This document shows positions 49,301 to 56,438 of a stretch of 60,036 nt of DNA, in pieces. The notes beneath the pieces were generated by a model. It made no database searches. It had not been told where the DNA came from and was given only the letters and a program-made list of their open reading frames with translations. The first letter of the stretch is position 1. Each line of letters opens with the position of its first letter. Both the position numbers and the translations under genes were made by a program. Source of the stretch: Pseudomonadota bacterium (lineage in GTDB: Bacteria; Desulfobacterota; Anaeroferrophillalia; Anaeroferrophillales; Tharpellaceae); contig DSCM01000089.1 in NCBI GenBank assembly GCA_011049115.1, positions 1 through 60,036 of the forward strand. The letters are read 5' to 3'.

Positions 49301-49473
49301 TCGCCGGCATGCTGCCGATCGCGGCCCAGTCAGCCGTCGGCCTTGAACGACTCTCGCCGCTGGCGGTGGTGGCGATTGCCGGGCTGCTGGTCGCAACCTT
49401 TCTCACTTTAGCCTGGGTGCCGGCTCTTTACGCCGGAATCGACCGGCTAAAACAAAAACTGCGCCGAGCCTGA
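46372..49473 (+). CDS. RND efflux transporter permease (HAE-type)
   Basis: A 1033-residue proton-driven pump with 12 predicted transmembrane helices in the AcrB arrangement. The proton-relay aspartate pair is present in VGLLVDDAIVVIENIDRH, and the matching TM10 motif AGIVVNNSILLVDFIE is seen. Two large periplasmic loops lie after TM1 and TM7. No outer-membrane TolC partner is encoded nearby. The substrate is not predictable; metal-specific CusA residues were not verified. A terminator-like hairpin follows. Confidence 0.95.
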   Translation: MNWVAVYLKKPHAVISLILLGCVFGLISFKTLPLNLFPDANYPQVAVILSWPGATAEDVADQVSRPVEKELASLDRYRTVKATVRDEIAAVRVEFDYGKSLDAAVADVGSALDRIRASLPPELLPPRIFRVSDATTPVQTLAVTPRPGSLLDLDKVRQLCDNQVQEALLRVPEIADVEVFGGRQPEIQLRLQGDRLARYGLTADQIQAAVFAANRNLPSGWLRSATGEEVISLRGERRLRHELADIVLARDPSGGAVYVRDVAEIITTVEEPLSLFRGNGRPAIGLNILRGEGKSVSAALEVLRKSLPEIAAAFPDLEFTIVDTQGELIATSVDNLLDALRDSMLLTVLVIFLLMARLRPILLAAISIPFTFLLTFAGMKLIGYELNIVTMTAVILAVGLLVDDAIVVIENIDRHAAGGDKSRLQAAIDGTREIMLADFAGTATTLVVLIPIMFVGGYSEKILRPLTVVLALALFSSYIVSITVIPLLAPKLMKTGRDRKRLEKICARGTDAWLFPLQEFMVSCFRLIRGKKGWLMLAGLLVLLPLSLKQLPLAGRDLMPPMDTGIVKIDFEVWPNVPLAVTEKVVAAMEQRIMARPGFVRMATVVGAEPAVISFGSERTAQEGLITVHFVNRFAREQSIWEIEEELRREFAGIANLKRADVYDYGATPLSSIAAPIDVMVSGPDPRQLDRLAAEVEQRLRRVRGLTTVSRSWDWSKKEITVTLDEARLAGWGLSPDEVSASLTTATNGRIASRFLVPGQDGYPVRLRFDPTGFGHVADLESLQIAGPEGVVPLAEIAEFGRVFRQTRITRQDLMPVVDIRGYRGGESAITQLQDQVKARLADLPLPAAYQITQEGEIRHMQESFADLGRALGLALLLLYFAMVVTFSSFTRPLIIMSAIPLAFIGVPWGMLLLDRHFCMPAAMGMILLAGIVVNNSILLVDFIESARAQGRSLDEAVEESIRRRTRPILMTALSTVAGMLPIAAQSAVGLERLSPLAVVAIAGLLVATFLTLAWVPALYAGIDRLKQKLRRA

Positions 49474-49480
49474 AAAATAA

Positions 49481-49514
49481 AAAAGGCGTTTCTCGCAAGC
49501 GAAAAATACCTTTT
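49481..49514 (+). terminator. Imperfect hairpin after the RND permease
   Basis: AAAAGG..TTT.TCGC pairs with GCGA.AAA..CCTTTT around an AA loop, beginning 8 bases after the RND stop. The pairing has two internal mismatches. Confidence 0.45.
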
Positions 49515-49633
49515 CGACAACCGCTCGGAAAAGAAATAAACGGATGCGAGCAGCCGTCAACATATTGCCGCATTCTATAACATGCCGGAACTCGACATAT
49601 CATTCCTTTTTGCATCCTCCGCAAAAATAAAAA

Positions 49634-49669
49634 AGCGAAAGCGGGCATATGCCTACGCCCGCTTTCGCT
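49634..49669 (-). terminator. Terminator of the second octahaem gene
   Basis: A 13-bp perfect stem AGCGAAAGCGGGC / GCCCGCTTTCGCT with a 10-base loop. On the minus strand it is followed by TTTTTTATTTTT, about 25 bases after the octahaem stop. Confidence 0.8.
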
Positions 49670-49692
49670 GCTAAACACTCGGCCGGAAAAAA

Positions 49693-51003
49693 CTATTTTT
49701 TCTTTAGCTCGTGCAAAACCCGCATTTTCTTGGCATCGTCGTTAATTTTGCCCAGATCCTTGGTCATCATCGCCCAGCCGTACCAGTAGGCGTAATCGGG
49801 ATTAACATGAAAATGCCCCTGGTAGGTGCGCATCCGATGTTTCATGTACATCTCAAACAGGGTCTGCTCGATGGAACTCATCCCGGCGGGAAGTTCCTTG
49901 TAGCTGTCACCCGAGGCATGGGCGTAATCTGTTCTCATAAAATAAAGAAAATCCGGATAAGCAAAGGGCTGAGCTTCGCGCTTCTGCAGAATGCCGTCCT
50001 TGTAGAGTCCGGCCACGATGTCGATGGCCTGGGCCAGGAGACGGTCGGCCTTCATCAGCATGGTGTCACCCATGGCCAGCTGTTCTTTGGCGTAACTTTC
50101 GGAATGACATTTCGAGCAGGTCTTGATCATCTTGTCGCGCTCGGTCTGCCAGGCTTCCTGGGTCAGACGGGCGAGATCGACGGCCTTGACCGCATCGAGA
50201 CGGGCGGTGGGCTGGCCGGTTTCGGGATTGAGGACACCTAAAGCCTTGAGAATCGTAACCTGGTCCGCGGCCCACTGTTTGTCTTCGGGCAGCGGCAGGC
50301 GCACGCCGAGAAAACCCCAGGCGGTGTGATTATTGTGGGTACCGTCGGGCAAATGACATTCCTGGCAGGTCGGGGCCGGAGCGTCGGCTGGCAGCCGGCC
50401 GGCTTCACGCACCTGCCAGCGGGTACCGTGTTTGGCGCTCGACCACATCTCCCACTGAGGATGGTCGTAGCCCATATGACATTGCTGACAGGCCCGAGGA
50501 TCCTGGGCTTCCTTCTTCGAGAAGGTATGCCGGGTATGGCATTCATCACAGGAATTATTCTGATAGCGGTAGCCCTTGGCCCGCTGTTCCTGTTTCTGGG
50601 CCTCGGTCTTGATGCCCATGTTGTGGCAGCCGCCGCAGCCGCGACCGCCTTCCATGAGCTCGTCGGGCTCGACGTGGGTGATCGGCAGGGCGTTGAGCGA
50701 GGTCCAACCGAAATTATGTTTGCCCATGGCAAACGAATTGAACTGTTCTTCATGGCATTCCTTGCAGACATGCTCGTCCGGCAGCACCGCCAGCTTGTAA
50801 TCGGCCGCGTTCCGGTGTTTGTCGCCGTGGCAATCGACACAGCCGACGCCGTTTGTCGAATGCTTACTCAGTTTCCAGTCCTGTACCTGACCCGGTGACT
50901 TCCGGCTGTGACAGTCGATGCAGACATCGGCCCACAGCGGCGCCGTCCAGAACAAGATAACCGCCGCCGGCAATCCCCAGAAAAACCATTTACCTGTTTT
51001 CAT
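49693..51003 (-). CDS. Periplasmic octahaem cytochrome c, HAO/HaoA family
   Basis: A 436-residue exported cytochrome (signal LPAAVILFWTAPLWAD) with eight CxxCH motifs at C28, C55, C80, C123, C152, C172, C213 and C296. The segment HRMRTYQGHFHVNPDYAYWYG near the C terminus matches the HAO-family octahaem group, including the HaoA proteins thought to act in nitrite ammonification. It differs clearly from the 38.5-kb protein: no membrane anchor, different spacing. ATG 51003 follows AAGGAGG. It has its own terminator and a TTAAC repeat upstream, so it is a single-gene unit. Confidence 0.9.
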   Translation of the reverse strand: MKTGKWFFWGLPAAVILFWTAPLWADVCIDCHSRKSPGQVQDWKLSKHSTNGVGCVDCHGDKHRNAADYKLAVLPDEHVCKECHEEQFNSFAMGKHNFGWTSLNALPITHVEPDELMEGGRGCGGCHNMGIKTEAQKQEQRAKGYRYQNNSCDECHTRHTFSKKEAQDPRACQQCHMGYDHPQWEMWSSAKHGTRWQVREAGRLPADAPAPTCQECHLPDGTHNNHTAWGFLGVRLPLPEDKQWAADQVTILKALGVLNPETGQPTARLDAVKAVDLARLTQEAWQTERDKMIKTCSKCHSESYAKEQLAMGDTMLMKADRLLAQAIDIVAGLYKDGILQKREAQPFAYPDFLYFMRTDYAHASGDSYKELPAGMSSIEQTLFEMYMKHRMRTYQGHFHVNPDYAYWYGWAMMTKDLGKINDDAKKMRVLHELKKK

Positions 51004-51156
51004 CGATTTCCTCCTTGTTAAATTGGTTAACGAACGCCTGACAGAATACCCTAAGCCGTAAGACGCGGCCCAGGCCACGGGGCTCGCCCCTACGTCGGCC
51101 TTTCCCCGTTTCCGGGAATGAACTTTAGTTTACTCTTTCACCAACCTGAATTCAAG

Positions 51157-51172
51157 GTTAACTTTATGTTAA
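51157..51172 (-). promoter_or_regulatory. TTAAC direct repeat, candidate response-regulator site
   Basis: On the minus strand TTAACATAAAGTTAAC: two TTAAC units 11 bp apart, 154 bases before the octahaem start. It is 14 of 16 identical to the site upstream of the Rieske operon and in the same orientation relative to its gene. Confidence 0.6.
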
Positions 51173-51259
51173 TTTTGTCACCTCAGCCGGGCCAAAGCTC
51201 GGGCGGGGTGCTAAACGGGCAGAAAAAATTGAGTTGTCAAAGAAGCTGTAAGCCCCCTT

Positions 51260-51580
51260 TCAGTTGACGCCCCCGCGCCGACTAAAGCGAGCCCGCCAAA
51301 AATGTTTCAGCGCCAACCAGGGATGATGCCGGGCCATCCGCGGCCCGGCGTAACGCATCACCTTGACTATGCTTTCTTTCATGTCCGGGCGGTAACAGTG
51401 AATCGGACATTTGCCGCAGGTCGTCCGCCGATCACCCAGTGGGCAGCGGGCCAGGCGGCCTGCGGCGTAAGCCAGTAGTTCCCGGCAATTTTCACATAAA
51501 TCTTCAGCAACGCCATGATGCTCCCGGCAATACATGACCAACATCAGTTTCAAGGTGTAGGCTTCATCCTTCGTGCTCAT
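51260..51580 (-). CDS. ygbA: YgbA_NO family protein (nitrosative-stress induced)
   Basis: A 106-residue cysteine-rich protein (C18, C29, C32, C46, C55, C58, C62) with MYCREHHGVAEDLCENC, CGKCPIHCYRPDM and VMRYAGPRMARHHPWLALKH, a close match to the nitrous-oxide-stimulated-promoter family of E. coli YgbA, which is induced by NO. The exact biochemical role is unsettled. The ATG at 51580 is preferred because AAGGAGA lies 6 bases upstream. An FNR/HcpR-type palindrome lies 89 bases before the start, so NO-responsive control is likely. Confidence 0.9.
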   Translation of the reverse strand: MSTKDEAYTLKLMLVMYCREHHGVAEDLCENCRELLAYAAGRLARCPLGDRRTTCGKCPIHCYRPDMKESIVKVMRYAGPRMARHHPWLALKHFWRARFSRRGGVN

Positions 51581-51668
51581 GGTCATTCTCCTTAAAGAAA
51601 AAGCGGAATTTTCCGGCGGGATCACTCCACCGGCCCGACTCATCTAACGTATTTAACGAAAATACGGC

Positions 51669-51682
51669 TTGACTTGAGTCAA
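51669..51682. promoter_or_regulatory. HcpR-type palindrome upstream of ygbA
   Basis: TTGACTTGAGTCAA has perfect 5-base arms TTGAC / GTCAA with a 4-base centre. This is the layout reported for HcpR, a CRP/FNR regulator of hybrid-cluster protein in anaerobic deltaproteobacteria. No hcp gene is in the window. Confidence 0.65.
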
Positions 51683-51813
51683 GGTTTTTCCTTTCGCAGC
51701 GGACTATGGTGCGATCACACCACACCATGCCGAAAGTTCCACCCGAACGCACTCCCGAGACTTCCGGTTTGGCCAAATAACGCCCCGGTGCCGATCATGA
51801 AATCGAGGTAATC

Positions 51814-52167
51814 ATGTCAGAGCTGAAAATTTCACCGGCGACAACCGCGATCGTCACTGCCATCATCCTGGCCATCATTCCGGCTGCCGCACCCGGCCTG
51901 CTCCGGGCGGCACCGAGTTGCCACTGTTTCCGACAGCGCGAGTATGACCCCGGCAACCATTTTGCCGCCGACACTTACCTCCTGGCAACCAGCTTCAACA
52001 GCCTGCTGGCCCGCTACTTTGGGGTCGAAAAAAAAGAGCTGGTGCTTCTGAAAATGAAAGGCGGGATTGACGAGGATGAATTGCTGCCGGATCTGCGCCG
52101 GTTTTGCCCTGTCCCCCCAAGATGTCGGTCGGCGGATAATGGCCAGACAATGACCTTGGTAAACTGA
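51814..52167 (+). CDS. Exported hypothetical protein, possibly truncated
   Basis: A 117-residue protein with an N-terminal hydrophobic signal (TAIVTAIILAIIPAAAPGLL). It then has SCHCFRQREYDP and FAADTYLLATSFNSLLARYFGVEKKELVLLKMKGG, similar to exported proteins common in Desulfobacterota. Beyond residue about 90 the sequence (RRFCPVPPRCRSADNG) no longer looks like that group, so a late frameshift is possible. No function known. Confidence 0.5.
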   Translation: MSELKISPATTAIVTAIILAIIPAAAPGLLRAAPSCHCFRQREYDPGNHFAADTYLLATSFNSLLARYFGVEKKELVLLKMKGGIDEDELLPDLRRFCPVPPRCRSADNGQTMTLVN

Positions 52168-52268
52168 GAAATAAGTATTATGTCTCCAGTTTCTTGAAGA
52201 ACCTCTATGGGATCAGGTTGGGGTTAAATTATCATAAATTTTGGCCGGGTTCCGTATTCGCCGATGAA

Positions 52269-54377
52269 CTAAGAACGTCGGGAAACACCCGCCTCCTCGA
52301 ACGATGCCATTTCCGACATGATACAACCGGCGGCCGCGACCACGTCGATAGCCATCGCGGCTCCGGTGCCCTCTCCCAGCCGCATGCCAAAATCGACTAC
52401 GGGCGAAAGACCAAGGTAGTTCAGGGCCGCGCCCTGGGCAACCTCTACCGAACGATGCCCTGAAATCAGATAGCCCTTGACCGCCGGTTGCAGCAGACCG
52501 GCGATCAGACCGCCGGCCGTCGAAATCAACCCGTCCAGCACCACCGCGCAACCTTTAGCGGCCGCGGCCAGAATCGCCCCGGCGATGCCGGCGATCTCGA
52601 AACCACCAAAGGTTCTCAAGACCTCAAGGCCATCCCGACCGTCAATCTCATGCATCGCCAGGACCTTGCTTAAGACCTTGATTTTATGTTCGAGCCCGCA
52701 ATCATCCAGTCCCGTTCCCCGCCCGGCGGCCGCGCGCGGCGAGATCCCGGTCACGGCGCAGACGATGGCGGAAGCGGAGGTGGTATTGGCAATGCCCATT
52801 TCACCCAAGCCCACAATGGAAATCGGCGCCCGGGCAAATTCTTCGTCAAAAACGCGGGCGCCGGTCAGCAGCGCCTGACGGGCCTCGAAGCGGGTCATGG
52901 CGGGCTCCAAAGCAAAATTTCTGGTGCCTTTTCTGATTTTTGCCGCGATCAGCAAAGGATGGGGCTCCAGATCGGCATTGACCCCCATGTCCACAATCTT
53001 GAGATCGATGCCGTGATGACGGCACAAGACATTGATCGCCGCTCCTCCCCGCAGGAAGTTCCGCACCATCTGCTGAGTCACCTCGGCCGGAAAGGCCGAA
53101 ACCCCCTCTTCGGCAATGCCGTGATCGGCCGCGAAAACAAAAACCGCCTTTCTTTCGATGCGGGGACTCAGATTCTGCTGAATCAGGGCCAGGCTGACGG
53201 CCAGGTTTTCTATCATTCCCAGGGCTCCGAGGGGCTTGGTCTTGCCGTCGATCTTTCGCACGGCGGCGGCCCGCAGCCCCTCGTCCACGGCCTTGACCGA
53301 CGCGGTCAGAGCCGACAACGCATTCCCGCCCTTTTCCCCGGGCAGATCACCTTCTCCGACCTGAAACCGGAGCGCGGTCCTGTCCGCTGAAACATCGAGT
53401 GACGGAGTTCGCAAATCGACAATGTATTTCAGACACTTGCCGTTTAAAATTTCGGCCAACACCTGGGGAACCTCGCTTAACGAAATCTGTTTCTCGACCA
53501 GGCGCGCAAAGCTATCCCGCCGCTCCTGAATGAAAGTCAGGGCCTCCCGCAGATGGCCGACGGTCAGGCCGTAAGCGCCGCAAAGCTGAATCTCACGGTA
53601 ATGCAGAAGGTTGAGGAGATTGGTCTCGATCTTGGCGTTTTTCCCCAGGCCGCTGAAAAAAGACAAGCGGCCGCCCCGGGCCAACTTGGCAATCGCCAGG
53701 TTGAAGGCAATCGGATCCGAACAGGCATTGAGGGCCGCCGCGAAGGAGCTCTCGGTGGTATCCTTGACACACCTGATGCCGCGTTCATCCAGCAGCGGCC
53801 GAATCCGGACCAGCTTTTCCTCGTTTTTTTCGACAATCGTCGGCACCGCGCCCAGATGCGCGGCATAGAGTCCGGCAATAATCCTCATGGTCCCGCCCCC
53901 GTAAATAACGATACGCTCACCCGCGCCAAGCGCCAGCCGACGCAGGGCATTGATGGCGCAACCAACCGGTTCGGCAAAGGTTGCCAACCGGGCAGGCAAG
54001 CCCGCCGGAAGCGGAATCATCGAACCTTTCGGCACCATAATGGAATCCGAGAAACCACCATCAAGGTGAAAACCGAGAATCTTCATCTCCGCGCAGAGAT
54101 TTTCCCGGCCACGACGGCAAAAATCGCAAGCGCCGCAACTCGAACCGGGCCAGATGGCATAGCGTTTGCCGGCATCGTCTTCAGCCACAATTTCATGCCC
54201 CTGAACGCGCGGCAAGACCACGTCACGGTGCCCCTCTTCCCACATCTTGGCGTCGGCCCGACAAACCGCGCAGTACACCACCTTAAGTTTCACCCAGGCG
54301 CCAACGGCCGGGGTGTCGCTCGCTTGAGGCTCGGCAACTAATTCCAAACATTGCCGCCCTTTCAATAACAATTGCAC
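52269..54377 (-). CDS. Fusion of zinc-dependent alcohol dehydrogenase and CobT
   Basis: A 702-residue fusion. Residues 1 to about 335 are a medium-chain zinc dehydrogenase: catalytic-zinc candidates C36 and GHE (H61, E62), structural-zinc cysteines C81, C84, C87 and C95. The coenzyme loop is atypical (YGGGTMRIIAG instead of GxGxxG). Residues about 345-702 are CobT: KTKPLGALGMIENLA, FAADHGIAEEGVSAFP, DMGV, and the catalytic-Glu motif LGEGTGAA (Glu near 669). CobT makes alpha-ribazole phosphate, the lower-ligand precursor of B12. GTG start with GAGGTGG upstream. It ends the operon downstream of the cobalamin riboswitch. Confidence 0.88.
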   Translation of the reverse strand: MQLLLKGRQCLELVAEPQASDTPAVGAWVKLKVVYCAVCRADAKMWEEGHRDVVLPRVQGHEIVAEDDAGKRYAIWPGSSCGACDFCRRGRENLCAEMKILGFHLDGGFSDSIMVPKGSMIPLPAGLPARLATFAEPVGCAINALRRLALGAGERIVIYGGGTMRIIAGLYAAHLGAVPTIVEKNEEKLVRIRPLLDERGIRCVKDTTESSFAAALNACSDPIAFNLAIAKLARGGRLSFFSGLGKNAKIETNLLNLLHYREIQLCGAYGLTVGHLREALTFIQERRDSFARLVEKQISLSEVPQVLAEILNGKCLKYIVDLRTPSLDVSADRTALRFQVGEGDLPGEKGGNALSALTASVKAVDEGLRAAAVRKIDGKTKPLGALGMIENLAVSLALIQQNLSPRIERKAVFVFAADHGIAEEGVSAFPAEVTQQMVRNFLRGGAAINVLCRHHGIDLKIVDMGVNADLEPHPLLIAAKIRKGTRNFALEPAMTRFEARQALLTGARVFDEEFARAPISIVGLGEMGIANTTSASAIVCAVTGISPRAAAGRGTGLDDCGLEHKIKVLSKVLAMHEIDGRDGLEVLRTFGGFEIAGIAGAILAAAAKGCAVVLDGLISTAGGLIAGLLQPAVKGYLISGHRSVEVAQGAALNYLGLSPVVDFGMRLGEGTGAAMAIDVVAAAGCIMSEMASFEEAGVSRRS

Positions 54378-54604
54378 AAAGCCACCTCATCCCCGGAATC
54401 GCGCGGCGCTGAGTCCTCACGCTCCGATCCTTTACCGGTTCCGGCTTTTCCAACCGGAAGCGAAACTTTATGGTAACCATTCAACCGACCCGAAAAACCC
54501 GGCGACACGATCCCGACTTCTTTCAGACATCAGGTCGGATTCTAAGATTTTCCTGATGTTCACCTCTTAAAGGTCAGCTGAAAACAACGACGATGCCGAC
54601 CCGG

Positions 54605-54820
54605 CTAATCCGGAAACGGACCCTCTCGCAACTCCAGCCGACGAATAACGGCGCTGGGGAAGAGGCCTGATCGGACCTGGGCCAACAACCGCCGCACCGT
54701 CTCGGTTTCACTAAGAGGAAAAACACTTGCCTGAGCCAGCAAAACCTCACGGCAGTCATCCCCGCTCAGGCGCAGGTATGAGTCACCAACCTTCAGCACC
54801 AACAACTCAAGCTCTGCCAT
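54605..54820 (-). CDS. Small hypothetical protein in the corrinoid operon
   Basis: A 71-residue soluble protein (MAELELLVLKVGDSYLRLSG...). Its ATG begins immediately after the TAA of the TrpD-like gene, with GGAGG 5-6 bases upstream, so it looks like a genuine coupled gene. No family recognised. Confidence 0.5.
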   Translation of the reverse strand: MAELELLVLKVGDSYLRLSGDDCREVLLAQASVFPLSETETVRRLLAQVRSGLFPSAVIRRLELREGPFPD

Positions 54821-55929
54821 TTAGGCCTCCAGGGCTTGCAGCCTGGCAAGGCCCTTTTTCGGATCCAGATTCTGCGCGGCGACCCAGCCGGTAAGCGCGG
54901 CGTAGCCATTGCCGTCTTCGAGATGCTTCCTGGCCCTTGCCATCCCTACGACAAGAGTGTCATCCCGGCCGGCCACATAATTGATCAGGCCGGCATTCAT
55001 AACGACCGCCGCGCGCCGCGCGGCGGAGCCTTCATTCTTCAACAAGCCGACAAAGGCGCGGGCCTCGCCCACCCGGTCGGCTTTAGGCGTCAAGGCCGCG
55101 GCCCGCTGCAACGACAAGCCGAAATCTTCCGGCCGAAAGGCGAGCTCCAGCAAATCTCCCTGTTCGGTGATCTCGATCGCTTCGGTCAGACCGCAGACCG
55201 AAGCCTCGTCCATGCCCTTGTCGGAACCGTCAATCCGACCGTGCAGAACCAAGGCCCGACGATAACCGATAGCCTGCATGACCTCGGCTACAGGACGCAG
55301 CAGGGCCGGGGAAAAGACTCCCCGAACGGCCCGCTGAGGCAAGGCCGGATTGGCCAGGGAGGCGGCGATGTTCAGAGTCGAACCAAAGGCGATCCGCGAC
55401 AGGATGCGGCCCAAGCCCTACGGATGGACCTTGGGGCTCATGCCGTTGAAAAGACCAATCCCGCTTTTTCGGATACTGGCGGCCACCAGGTCGACCTCGC
55501 ACTCGACATTGACGCCGAGCATCTCGGCCATATCGACGGTTCCGCAAACCGAGGTAGTGGCGCAAGCGCCGTGACGGGCCATACGGACCCCACCCCGGCC
55601 GCGGCGACCAGGATCGAGGCCGCGGTACTGATGTTGAAGGTTTTAAACGAGTCCATACCCGTGCCGCTGTTCTCGACGACCCCCAAATCCTCACCCAGAT
55701 CCACCTTGTTGGTATCGCACAGATAGATCGCCTCCCAGGCCCCGGCCGCCTCGGCGGCGGTTTCCCCCTTGGCGGCCAGCGCCGCCAGAAAGGCTCCTTG
55801 CTGCATCTCGGTGGTGCCGTCCTGCAAAACCAGGGTAAAAGCGGCCCGAGCTTCGGCCTGGCTCAGGTTTTCTTTTCTGAGCAGACGGCCGATAAGTCCT
55901 CCGAACTGACGATCGTTTTCGCTTAGCAT
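54821..55929 (-). pseudogene. TrpD-like phosphoribosyltransferase, broken by frameshift and TAG
   Basis: Homologous to the anthranilate phosphoribosyltransferase / glycosyltransferase-3 fold. The first part runs from MLSENDRQFGGLIGRLLRK (ATG 55929, AAGGAG site) to VVENSGTGMDSFKTFNIS. It then leaves frame at a G-run near 55584-55600. The second frame continues VRMARHGA... CGTVDMAEMLGVNVE and FNGMSPKVHP, then hits TAG at 55418-55420 where Gln is expected, then GLGRILSRIAFGSTLNIAASL to the normal end. One missing base explains the shift. In a B12-riboswitch operon with CobT it may have acted on a lower-ligand base. Decay or assembly error both fit. Confidence 0.75.
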
Positions 55930-56164
55930 AGACACTCCTTTCCACCATCATCGGGGCAGATGGCTGATCGGCCCGGCCGTCGCAAGCAATAGCCTCGCGG
56001 GCGACCGCAACCATTAATTTGGCCAACAGGAATGATAAAAGCGAGGAAGAGAAGATGAACGACGCTCTAATATGCATTCCCCGGCAAACTCACGGGCTTT
56101 AAGTACCCGCACTTCACCGGAACGCTACCAGCGTGCATCCACGAATAAAAACCGGCGATTTGTC

Positions 56165-56345
56165 CACCTGACAATACGTCGCTGGCTGTGATAGTCTGGG
56201 CAGGCTTTCTGGCTTACGAATCATCCTACTTGACCGCGCCTTCCCGGTTTCCCAGTGGCATTATGCGGCTTTCGTCACCGTTTACAGCGAAGGCTGGCTC
56301 GCGATGGTTTTGCACCATCTTTCCTTTTACCGGGCGAAGCTTCAA
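56165..56345 (-). ncRNA. Cobalamin (B12) riboswitch
   Basis: On the minus strand the hallmark GCCACTG box is at 56253-56259. GGAAAGATGGTGC and the paired ACCATCGCGAGCCAG lie before it, and CCGGGAAGGCGCGG after it. The 3' box AAGCCAGAAAGCCTGCC is at 56199-56215. The order and spacing match the adenosylcobalamin riboswitch. A weak hairpin followed by TTTTTATT (about 56147-56175) could be the expression platform. It precedes the TrpD-like / small ORF / dehydrogenase-CobT operon by about 230 bases. Confidence 0.85.
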
Positions 56346-56438
56346 GCCCCGCCCGCACCCAGACCTTTTTTAAGGTAAGTAATCTGTCTTTAAGCTTTGG
56401 TGCGGCGACGAAACCCAGATTCACGATGCCGCCACACG

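Noticed and set aside
51814-52167. Definite frameshift in the exported hypothetical protein
   Set aside because: The C-terminal end looks unlike the family, but no alternative frame clearly restored it, so I left it as a possible truncation.
53553-54341. Long plus-strand open frame opposite the dehydrogenase-CobT gene
   Set aside because: It is antisense to a gene with strong motifs, has no ribosome-binding site and its composition is that of a shadow frame.
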